A DNA stretch of 64,000 bases from positions 1,273,730-1,337,729 of the forward strand of contig WNKI01000003.1 of assembly GCA_015350385.1 (NCBI GenBank), read 5' to 3'. The position numbers and the translations under genes are program-made. The notes beneath the pieces were generated by a model, which was not told the DNA's origin, did not search any database, and saw only the letters and a list, made by a program, of their open reading frames with translations. Positions 9,763 to 18,789 of the stretch are shown one piece after another (within the stretch, counting starts at the first letter, position 1; the number at the start of each line of letters is the position of its first letter). Origin of the DNA: Aculops lycopersici. Lineage: Eukaryota > Arthropoda > Arachnida > Trombidiformes > Eriophyidae.

Positions 9763-12600
9763 CTGCAAGGTGGTTGCATAGGATATCTTAAAAGAGTAGA
9801 TTCTGAAGGCAAATTTCGACCTCGACCCGCTGAGATCGACGAGAGAGCGGCGCCACAGTAAAGCCAAATGTCTGACTGTTTTAGCCCCATCGATACTTGC
9901 AGCTAGCATTGAGTAGATGGGATTGTGTAGCTTGGAACATTGGGAATGGAAGACACTACCGCCAACGAGCAACATGTTGCCAAGAATGAAAGCGGTTGCA
10001 ATGAGTCCCGCTTGAATTCTTTGATCGTCTACAGTTACACTTCCAGCAATTAAATTGAGCGAATTAAGTACCGATAGCACCGAGAGTAGATATATGAGCC
10101 GCCGACAATCGTCAATTTCATCCTGGAAGATGCGAAAGTCCAGGTAAGTGGAGGTGAGAAATTTGTCTGTGGTTCTGCGGTGCGCTATGGACTCGATCAA
10201 ATCTAATTGGATAAATTTTTGCGTGTAATCATCAACCAACTTGTTTCGAGCCGACCTATTAGCGAACAGGTAGTTGAGGATAAATTTGAGGTCCAAGTTG
10301 CAATATTCCCCGTCGCTCAGAGTCAACGATCTCAACTTGCTCTCGTGATCTTGATGATTCCCATTCGATTTTCGATCTAATGGGACATTGGTTGCCTTCC
10401 AATCAAGTGGCTCTGTCGACGGCATGTAAGTGTCGAAATCAACACCAGGCGGCGGTGTTGATGGACCCGATAGACTTCCGGTGGCAGGGTGGTCGCTCGC
10501 AGCGCCGTCCAGTGGCGCCCTGAGCAAACTCAAACCAGATAGGAAACCACTGCTTCCACCTGGAGATATCTGATCGTCAATCGAGAGAGAGTTTACAGTT
10601 GGTGGCGGCTCAAATTGCAACAAGCGACGGTCTTGTTTTAGCGACTGATAATGTTTCGTTATTTGAACGCAAATGTGGAGTTTAACTCGCAACTCGAGCA
10701 ACCAAAGGCAAATGTCGGCGATGCAAACAATATGAAGGGAAACCACAAGCGAGATCAAAATTGCAATTACAAAGCAACTTGCCGCAACTATGGACCAGTC
10801 CGATAGCAAGGGAACGTGAACAGGTTGGATCATATTGGCCAAATCAAACTTCTCTTCCTCCGCCTGCTCTTCAATTAGTTGGCCGGAAACAAGAGGCTGC
10901 GAGGGCGAATCTCGTCGGTTTCTTATGGCTCTCGTTAGACGATCCTTTAGCTTCTCCTTAAATTGACTTGCAATCTTCAACTTACTCTCTTCGTCTTGAC
11001 ATCTATCAGCAATTGGAAGTCCGGGTGGCATTATGAGTTCACTCTCGCTATCATTTCTCACGATTGACTTAATCTCTCGGTTCAAATGTATTGAGACGGC
11101 GTTCAAGTTGACGTAAAATATAAAAATGCCTATTAAGCAGAGGCAAATGAAAATGATCAAAACTAACTGAATCGCTGGATGGACTATGAGCATAATTTGG
11201 CGCCAAGCTTGACTTCTCGCTCGCGGCATATACTTGTCGTATTGCGCCTGACTAAGGGCAACACTATCAACCACCTCGACTGAATCCTCTATAGCATCCC
11301 AATGCAACTTCCGGTTCCGATTTATCCTCTCCGCGTTCTTACCTTCCCCTTGGTCGTTGGATAAATTGTTTCGCGTCGACAGCCGTTTTAATCTAGAGCT
11401 CATGGGTCTGAAAGTCAAACTTCCGGTTAAATCTATTGAATACGTGGACCAAAAGTTCAAGTATGATGTTCTCATCGAGTTTAGGTAGTATATTAACCGG
11501 GCGTGAGTTTTAAAGGCGCAAAAGCGTGGCTCAAAAAGAAAGGCCATCGCCGAGACATCAATGGGCATTTTCCTAACATTTGTATTGGCCAATAGCATGC
11601 TTGATATAAACAGTGCGCTTAGGTAAACGATCATTCTAGCTTCAAAGGAGAAAATTTGCACCGACGGTTGCTGTTCAACGAAAATAACTCGCCTCACAAT
11701 TTCGGGACTAAACTCCTTGCTCATATTCCAAACACGAAAGTTTCTATACCGATGATCTACGTAGAGGTCAACTAGTTTTGTTGAAATTTCACACTCTTCT
11801 CCATAGAAATTTTGCAATTTTCTTTCCGGCAAATGCAAATTCAAGTTGCTTGAGTCATCTGAACTGCTGTAATACTTGTCGTATCCCCATGAATTTCTGG
11901 TTGATGTAACCATAACTTGATTCTGATTGAACGGTCGAATTAGAAATAAAACCGCCAGGTACCTTGCAACAATGGCTAATTCAAATACTATTGAAGCAGC
12001 CGAAAACCACTTGTTTCTATCAGGTATCCTCAGGAGACATGACTCTTGATCGACGTTTTTATACAACTTGAGTCTTCTAATTAGACTGTTGTCGAGGACG
12101 TAACCCTTTTTAAAGCCAAGTTGTCCTGCTAAAGTATTATATGTTGGGCAATGTTTCTTTTTGTCTACTTTAGATTCGAAGATTGAGTTATCTCTTTCTC
12201 TTTTTTCCTCCTTCTTTTGCTCTTCAAACAAGTGGGAGTCGACGCTCAAGCTACCTGAGTAGATTGAAATGGAATCTTGTGAACTTAAGGTCTCAGTTGA
12301 TTCTGTTTCATTTTTATTTTTGTCATCAATTTCTGTGCGACTAACTTCATTTGTTTCAATTTGATTGCTCTTATTAGTCAGACGAGGGGCCGAAGATTGC
12401 CACTTGAAAAAATCGTCTCTCTCAACACTTGTTGTTTTAACAAGCTCCTTGAATACACGCTCGGCATCCAAAGTTTCTCGACTTCTCAGTGAGAGGCACA
12501 TGACATTTCGGTATAAGATTACAAGGACGAAATTGGTTTGTAGGATGAGCCAATTAAGCCACTTGCATCTAACCACCTTGTCTGTAAATAAAGGTTCCAT
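9763..12600 (-). CDS. Large chemoreceptor-like membrane protein, main exon (3' incomplete)
   Basis: The ORF starts at ATG 12600 and reads 946 codons to a phase-0 CAG|GTAAGT donor at 9763/9762; reading through gives 19 further residues that look non-coding. Hydrophobic segments are visible near residues 10-30, 200-225, 320-345, 475-500, 610-640, 845-865 and 875-895. The last coding residues before the donor (FRIYSFKISYATTLQ) align in position with the TY region of the neighbouring receptors, so the final membrane segment should lie in the next exon. A phase-0 intron close to the C-terminus is a familiar feature of the gustatory receptor family. It is unusual for two very long charged loops, a serine/glutamate-rich one near residues 70-150 and a proline/serine-rich one near 680-770. 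It is placed with the receptor group by topology and context rather than by close similarity. Confidence 0.6.
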
Positions 12601-13074
12601 TTTGTCTTGAGCTCGTTCGATAATGATTTAGTCAGTCTATTGATGAAAACTTATCTCTCATAGAAAAGATGCAATGTTGTATAACCTTGTTTCAATCTAA
12701 ATAACCAAGAATAATTATGCTGTGCAGCTCAGTACCGGAAGACGCTTTCGACATTAAGCTGTAAGAGATGGTGTGACTCAAACAAATCAATCAATCCTCT
12801 TTTTCAAAACAAAACAAGTAGATTGACGTAATTGGAGTATGTTTTTTCTTACTAGTACAAGGGTCAAGATAACAAGTAGATAACAACTACTTAAGCATGA
12901 TTTCAATCATTTATCAAGTGTCTTTCAATTCCTCGTCTCGGAAAACATTTAACAGGAACTCGAGTCGTATGCCAAAATTTGAGTAAACACCATTCACTTA
13001 CCTTTAGAATGAATGTCAAAGTGATTGACTGCTCCCTAAGCTCATCTCTTGATCGCTTTTATCACGATTCACAC

Positions 13075-13117
13075 AAAATTTGCTCTGTTTCTTATTCGTA
13101 GAAACAGAGCAAATTTT
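13075..13117. repeat. Perfect 18-bp inverted repeat (hairpin)
   Basis: Arms 13075-13092 and 13100-13117 are exact reverse complements separated by 7 bp. An arm this long is not expected by chance. It lies in the spacer upstream of the MH2 gene. Confidence 0.95.
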
Positions 13118-13168
13118 CAGCCTTAAATATTTAGAACGGAATCTCGTGACAACAACAAGCAAAATTGA

Positions 13169-13201
13169 AGCTGAACATTGAAGCAACTTCAATGTTCAGC
13201 T
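13169..13201. repeat. Perfect 15-bp inverted repeat (hairpin)
   Basis: Arms 13169-13183 and 13187-13201 are exact reverse complements with a 3-bp loop, only about 50 bp from the hairpin ending at 13117. Confidence 0.95.
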
Positions 13202-14131
13202 ACAAGGAACTGACCTAATGGCTCTCGATATTTCCAGAGCAAAAAGAGTATTGTTTTGCAAGGTAAATTTTAATTTTTCATTTATATCTTGTGCAGAGTA
13301 GATTGGCAGAGTTTTCTATCGTTTGTTTTCTCCAAGGCAAGTAACCAAATTGTTGGATTATCTGAAAGTAGGTTAATATAAAAGTGCGAGCTCTCAGTGT
13401 TAACCATCCCTCTTGGCCAATAATAATAGGAAATTCAAAGCGCAATGGTCGAGTCTGTCGAAAGGACGATTTACTACTCTGAGCAATCAGTGGCCACATT
13501 TTTGCATTTGCGTGGAAGTTTGGAGCATGCAATTGCCTAGAATGCAATTAATTAGAGAAACCAGAGGCTCGGTGAAGAAGTCGCGCGATAGACGGCTTAG
13601 ATACGCGGCCAGCAATCTGTTTCTCATTGTGGTCTATGATTGACCACAGTCCACAATGTTGGATAACATCAAAACGCTCCATCAAGAGTAATGCTTTGCC
13701 TCATACTCTTGATCCTCCATTTGCCACCACCATCACTACCTCTACTGGTAGAATGCAATTCGAGCCGACTTATGGAAGCTTCTACAACAAAGAGAGCTTG
13801 AGCAAATCGGCCATCATGGAATACTCGATACAATTCAAGCTTGGAGTAGTCAGTTTTCGCACAAGTTTTGATTTGATTGCGCAACATAAGGTTGTTCTAA
13901 ATGCGAATCGCTGATTCTTGTAAACTCGAATGTCAACAACAAGTAACCCTTCAGTTCGTGAAGCCAAATTTGCAACTCGCAGATGGCGATGTAATAGGAG
14001 GAAATCTATTTCGATAGATTTAAACAAGACGAGAAGTAAGATATTCTTTCATTTCCCCATAAACTAACCGTTAATTTTCTCGTTTTGCAACCAAAACAAC
14101 AACAAATGTCAATAAATAGGATCATATCCAG

Positions 14132-17100
14132 GAGATCATTGACAAGTGGCACTCGATTGACGACGAAATTTGGGCCAAGATTATTTGCATGGAAAGGAAC
14201 AGGCGTATTGCAAAGGCTTATGCTAGGAAACATACACTGACTGTAAATGGAAGCGAAGATGATTATTTGGATGGAACAGTTTTGGGTTTGAACTCATTCG
14301 ACAATCCAGAGCGAGATAATAAAACGTGCCACATAAAACAGTACATTGGACAGGGAATTCGAGTTAAAATTACTCAGTCGGGCGACATTCTCGTAAAGCG
14401 ATTGAGTAAAGCAAACGTTTTTGTCCAAAGACTCGACCATTCAAATAACAGCAATCATTGCAAATTAATCTCTAGCTCTTCGGCGGGCGGCTTGGCGAGC
14501 AGCGGAAACGGAAGCAGTGACTTGTATGCGCTAAACAGCGACTTAGGTGGCGACGGTTTGTACGGAGTTATTGGTTGCGATAATTCTAAGACTTCCGTCT
14601 TCAATGGCAAATCTCGCCCAATGAAGTCAATGGAGTCTAATACGAACCAGCTGCACCAAAATAACAATGCAAACTCATCCTCTGGACTCTCAAGTGGCTC
14701 TGGCTCGTCCTCGTCGGGAGGCGGCGTTAATAAGGCTGGCTTCGGTCAACAGGTGGCGGCCGAAAATGGTCGCCTAATCAAAAGACATCAAGCTCAAGCA
14801 ACATCCTCGGTGGCCACAAATATCAAGTCCATCGCTCTGGAGTACAGTAAGCCGGTGAAGATATTTGATATGAACAAGTTCAAGTCGATACTTGCCCGCG
14901 AGTCTCGGAAACCCTATCCAAACCGGAAGCGGCTGCAAAGTCAGTGCATATCAATCATTAGTTTTGTCATCGACGACAACAAAATGCTCAATTTACCCTC
15001 TTGGATAATGATTATTAACATTGTAGCCATTGACTTGCTCAGGACAGAAATCGGCCTCATAGATCCGCACGATTTATTGGGACCTATGAATGGCCATTTG
15101 GATTTAATGGCTTTGAACGATGACGAGCCTCAGTGTCAGATTCAAGGTTGCGATTTTGGATTAAGCGGCGATAGCAATGATCATTTTGGAGCAGATCTTT
15201 TCTCCGCTAGAGACAAGAGGAATGGATTCTATGCACAAAATGACACAAGCAACAAAAATCATCATGCCAATTTGAATGTAGATAGGAAATTTAGGCAATT
15301 GAAAACGGGGAATAATATTATATTGAATCATCAAACTAGAATCAACTACCACAATACTAGGCAGCAATCGTCACAACAATTCGGGGCCGCCAAACGAGCC
15401 TTCGCCAATGCGGCCGCACTGGGCGCCTACAATAACGACTACTACCGCGAAAAGTTTCACGACTTGGACGCGACCAGAGAGTCTGGTGGCAACGGTAGCA
15501 AACAGGTGGTTGCTGGTGATATTAAAACCGAAGGGCAGATTGAGTTGAAGAAAGCAACCGGCGGTGGTGGCTCTTCGTCGGGTTTCAACAGCCATTGCTC
15601 GTCGTCACAAAACGACTCCTCGGCGGCCAGCTCAAGCTCAAACATCGCAGCAGAGGCAAACTCCTCCACCGACAGCAACTCCACCAGTTCGCCAATACCG
15701 GAAGCACCGCTCCAGCCAACCGCTGCGCTCCAAGCATTGCTACAAAGAAATAACAAGCTTGGCGCTGAGGCAGCAGCAGTGGCTAAGAATCGCATCAGCC
15801 GCACGTCGAGCGACTTGGGACCGGAAGTGCTAAGCGGCTTCTCGAGATCGAAGGAGCAAAAGCAGCAGCAACAGCAGCAGGTGGTTGGCTTGAGTCGAGC
15901 CATCGAGGGTTTGGTAGCCGACACTGCTGACTCGCCACCGCATCTCCTGGACAACTCGAAACTAAATAGAGGCAAGCGGCCGGCCAAAATGCCACACCGG
16001 ATATCACAGGGTAGCAGTATAAGCCAACAACAACAACAGCAAGCGGTTGTCTCGGAACCCATCCCGATTCCTGCCCCTCCCACCAGCTCGGGAGCCGCGG
16101 CCAGCGGCAAGGCTAATTTGATTTTGGTCGCGCCGACGGGACTTAGCCCGCCGCTCGCGAAGCGCAAGGGGTTGGTTGCTGGTCAGGTGAGCAGCACGGC
16201 GGCTGGCGTAAATATGAATGGCCATCAAGTTCACGTCTCGTCCTCTAAGATGGGTGAAATTTTCGACACCATCAAGCACATCGATGAGAATGGCCAGTGC
16301 AGCATTGTGAAGGAGCCGGCGCGACTTCCGGTCGGGATTCCCGCTCACGCGCAACTGGCGCCACCTGCAACTCAGCGCCACATTCTCAGGTACTTGATGC
16401 AGCAGCAGCAATATCCGGCTCCAAGTCTGGCAACTCAGCAGCAGCAACAACTACTCCTATTACAGCAAGCAGCCAGAGCTAGGGCCACGGCAACGGCCGC
16501 CGCGGCCGCGGCCGCAGTTACCGCGCGCTACCATCGGCCACTTCCTATACTGCCATCGGGTGGCAAGTTGTTGCAGCACCAACAGCAGCAGTTGTCAGCT
16601 AAACAAAACCACCTGAACCATTCATTGCAACCGATTGAAGTGCAAAATAAATCGGAGGAATCCCTCTACTACTATGGACTTCACGCGCGAGTTCCGATGC
16701 GAGCAAAGCCAATGTTGGCAGCGGCGGCGGAAGCTCAGCACCAAGATCCTAAACACACTAGAAACATACTAGGTGATTCAAAGACTGCCTTGAACTCCAC
16801 AACTAGCGCCCATCAAACATTAGATACAAATTCAAACCAGCAAACCAAAATTAGTAGCCCAAAATCCCCCCTTCAGAGTAGACCTTTCCTGAGAAAGTTC
16901 TTCAAGTCTCCCTCTAGCAGCGGCGGTGGGGGCGACGGAACTAGAGGTAACTTGAAACTCGCAGCTCCATCGAGTTCAATAGGCAGCTTGGCCACGACAG
17001 GAATCAGCATTGGACCAGCCGGAGATATTGCTTCGAGGAGAGCAAATCACGAAATCAACACGTTCCTAAGTGTCGACAATTTGTATCAAATCAACAGCAA

Positions 17101-17227
17101 CCTGAATGGCAGCCCAAATGGAGCTAGCGAAAAGACACCATCTAGTGGCTCCATCTTTAATCAGGTAGGCGGGTTACTAAAGAGAGCCAAGGGGAAGAAG
17201 TCGCAAGGCTTGGCTTTGGCTAGTTAA
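14132..17227 (+). CDS. exp: Expansion-like MH2-domain protein, last coding exon
   Basis: The frame is open from an acceptor (ATCCAG at 14131) through 1031 residues to TAA at 17225-17227; the first ATG is at 14189, but the conserved coding begins upstream of it (SIDDEIWAKIICMERNRRI), so at least one 5' exon is missing. The first 310 or so residues carry a Smad MH2-like fold: GQGIRVKI, GDILVKRLSKANVFVQ (equivalent to the L-SDSAIFVQ strand of Smads), KIFDMNKF (like KIFNNQEF), and SFVIDD followed by PSWIMIINIVAIDLL (like the WIEIHL-GPLQWLD end). A glycine/serine-rich insert interrupts the domain. This layout resembles Drosophila Expansion, an MH2 protein without an MH1 domain involved in tracheal tube shape; the symbol is by resemblance. 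The long remainder is poly-Q, poly-A and serine-rich, ending in a basic KRAKGKK tail. Its 3' part is duplicated at 27702-27983. Confidence 0.75.
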   Translation, partial: EIIDKWHSIDDEIWAKIICMERNRRIAKAYARKHTLTVNGSEDDYLDGTVLGLNSFDNPERDNKTCHIKQYIGQGIRVKITQSGDILVKRLSKANVFVQRLDHSNNSNHCKLISSSSAGGLASSGNGSSDLYALNSDLGGDGLYGVIGCDNSKTSVFNGKSRPMKSMESNTNQLHQNNNANSSSGLSSGSGSSSSGGGVNKAGFGQQVAAENGRLIKRHQAQATSSVATNIKSIALEYSKPVKIFDMNKFKSILARESRKPYPNRKRLQSQCISIISFVIDDNKMLNLPSWIMIINIVAIDLLRTEIGLIDPHDLLGPMNGHLDLMALNDDEPQCQIQGCDFGLSGDSNDHFGADLFSARDKRNGFYAQNDTSNKNHHANLNVDRKFRQLKTGNNIILNHQTRINYHNTRQQSSQQFGAAKRAFANAAALGAYNNDYYREKFHDLDATRESGGNGSKQVVAGDIKTEGQIELKKATGGGGSSSGFNSHCSSSQNDSSAASSSSNIAAEANSSTDSNSTSSPIPEAPLQPTAALQALLQRNNKLGAEAAAVAKNRISRTSSDLGPEVLSGFSRSKEQKQQQQQQVVGLSRAIEGLVADTADSPPHLLDNSKLNRGKRPAKMPHRISQGSSISQQQQQQAVVSEPIPIPAPPTSSGAAASGKANLILVAPTGLSPPLAKRKGLVAGQVSSTAAGVNMNGHQVHVSSSKMGEIFDTIKHIDENGQCSIVKEPARLPVGIPAHAQLAPPATQRHILRYLMQQQQYPAPSLATQQQQQLLLLQQAARARATATAAAAAAAVTARYHRPLPILPSGGKLLQHQQQQLSAKQNHLNHSLQPIEVQNKSEESLYYYGLHARVPMRAKPMLAAAAEAQHQDPKHTRNILGDSKTALNSTTSAHQTLDTNSNQQTKISSPKSPLQSRPFLRKFFKSPSSSGGGGDGTRGNLKLAAPSSSIGSLATTGISIGPAGDIASRRANHEINTFLSVDNLYQINSNLNGSPNGASEKTPSSGSIFNQVGGLLKRAKGKKSQGLALAS

Positions 17228-18494
17228 TATCCATCGTGGGCGGCCAACAGTGGTACATGAAATTTACCTGTCCAATTCTAAATCAATTAAACAGCACAGC
17301 AACGTAGAAAAGCATTGAATGATTTTCCCACTCCAATCAAATATACTTGTCCATGTCTCTGTCTATTTGTCTATTAAATACACTCTCAAGCAGACGCATG
17401 ATTTGTAGAGCATTTGTCGAGTTGGAAATGAATGAAAGTGAAAGTTATAACGAAAATGGTGGCCACTCTAACGATTGGGTTCATGCTACTCGATCGATGG
17501 TCAAGTGGTCCATTAAAGTAAGAATTCAGTTTTGCACAAACCAAGGTGCAAAATTTACCACTTGTTTGCCTAAATATCGGACCTAAACATTTGGAAACTC
17601 CTCTTTTGACGACTATGATAATGATTTATATATTTAGAGATTTGGATCTAGATTTCCACTCGAGTTGCTGCCCAGTCGTCTCGTTTGTTCAGTAGGTGCG
17701 ATTGGCGGTCCATTGGTTCATTTTAGGATGATGCAATGATGCAATTGATCCTATCCGCTGATGAATAATGATCATTATAATTGTGATGCAGATGGACACT
17801 ATGCCTGTGCTTGAATTTTAACGCCAACTGCTCGTGATCTCGCATTCCAATTCAGCTATCGCCTATCCATTGAGGACACGGGATTTGCCTATCGCTTTTG
17901 TCTCATTATCCTCTCGGTCGCGTGGGGTAACGAATTAAAGTTGGAGGTGCCAAAGAGTTTGCTTCTGTATATGGGACACAGAGAGTGCGTTTGGTGTAGT
18001 TGCGTAATGACCAAGTTGTATTGTTATATAACATCCAGCCGGGGGACACACGTGCAAATGCGACTGCCGCTGCTGCAGCTCGCCAGCTAGTCAGCCAATT
18101 TGAATGGCCGAGATTCTCGACTTGAAATTTGCACCAGCCAGGCGATAATAAGTTGAGAGTAAAGGCGCTAGTCGTGATTGGATTTACAGCTAGCGCTATG
18201 ATTGGTGGCGGCCCTCCACTGAAACAATCCAAGTTTGGCGTCTGGAATCGACGCACTCACACGAGAGAGAAAGAGCGAAGGGAGCCAAAACGCAAACGTT
18301 ATCGTTGCGTCATTGGGAGTAAAATTTAATTCTAATTTGAGAGCTCGAGTTTGGTGCTCGGTGGTTGCGCCAAACTCAACTCAAGCTAAACCTCTGCACT
18401 GCAAAGGTGTAGTTGTACAGGTGTAGTAAAGCAGGAGAGTGCATCTCTTTCTACTGACTGCTCATGGCGCACAAGATTGACCACCTGCCTGCCC
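17228..18494. other. 3' flank/UTR of MH2 gene (duplicated)
   Basis: No supported gene. ATTAAA hexamers (about 17285 and 17371) are possible polyadenylation signals for the MH2 gene. The stretch is almost identical to 27984-29156, yet ORFs in it change frame between the copies (a missing T after about 17530), which argues against coding. Confidence 0.5.
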
Positions 18495-18587
18495 ATGCGC
18501 AGTATAATGACGCCCTTAGTGGTGTTGTTGCTGCTGCTTTTGCTGCAGGCTACACCACAAGACATTAGCGGGGCCAATGGAAGATAG
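18495..18587 (+). CDS. Small ORF with signal-peptide-like sequence (copy A)
   Basis: A 30-codon ORF: MRSIMTPLVV, seven leucines, then QATPQDISGANGR. A short basic start, a leucine core and an AxP-like cleavage region give it the look of a secretory signal peptide. The 93 nt are identical in the second copy at 40476-40568, although sequence just upstream differs by about 8 in 66 positions. TTTTGCTGCAG inside it could alternatively be a 3' splice acceptor opening the overlapping 70-residue frame that follows. Whether this is a complete micropeptide, a first exon, or not translated cannot be decided here. Confidence 0.3.
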   Translation: MRSIMTPLVVLLLLLLLQATPQDISGANGR

Positions 18588-18789
18588 CCAAGCAAAAGAC
18601 TCGACTGCGCGTTTGTATGTTGAAGATTCTCTTCGATTTGATTCCTTGCAAACAACTTTCGAGCTAGAATTTCACAAATCGCCAGAGAGCGCCTCTGTCA
18701 AGTTAAACCGACGGCATCAGCAACAACACCAACGAGGGCGACATACATCAGAGGATATGCACTTCAAGTTAGGAGCCTCGTTTGCTTGA
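18577..18789 (+). CDS. Conserved 70-residue ORF overlapping the signal-peptide ORF (copy A)
   Basis: It begins MEDSQAKDSTARLYVEDSLR and ends GASFA, hydrophilic with a histidine/glutamine run. Its ATG lies inside the preceding ORF in another frame. The copy at 40558-40770 differs by only four bases, three of them synonymous in this frame (TTA/TTG, AAG/AAA, TCG/TCA) and one changing Q to H, which is the pattern expected of selected coding sequence. There are few changes, so support is limited. No known domain is recognised. Confidence 0.35.
   Translation: MEDSQAKDSTARLYVEDSLRFDSLQTTFELEFHKSPESASVKLNRRHQQQHQRGRHTSEDMHFKLGASFA

Larger units (their letters stand above)
12601..14131. other. Divergent spacer between receptor cluster and MH2 gene
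   Basis: The minus-strand receptor and the plus-strand MH2 gene point away from each other here, so both promoters and the upstream exon(s) of the MH2 gene should lie in this interval. No upstream exon could be assigned. Three perfect inverted repeats occur: 13075-13117 (18-bp arms), 13169-13201 (15-bp arms) and 13681-13713 (10-bp arms). Confidence 0.45.

Noticed and set aside
13627..13914. 95-codon plus-strand ORF upstream of the MH2 gene
   Set aside because: No similarity to MH2 proteins and it includes part of an inverted repeat; not usable as the missing 5' exon.
17347..17586. 79-codon ORF shared with 28104-28409
   Set aside because: The copies share the start only because the DNA is about 98% identical; a single-base indel changes the frame after about 58 codons, so no coding constraint is visible. 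It lies in the MH2 gene 3' flank.
17906..18256. 116-codon minus-strand ORF, kept open in copy B (28664-28990)
   Set aside because: High overall identity of the copies makes open frames uninformative; no protein-like features.
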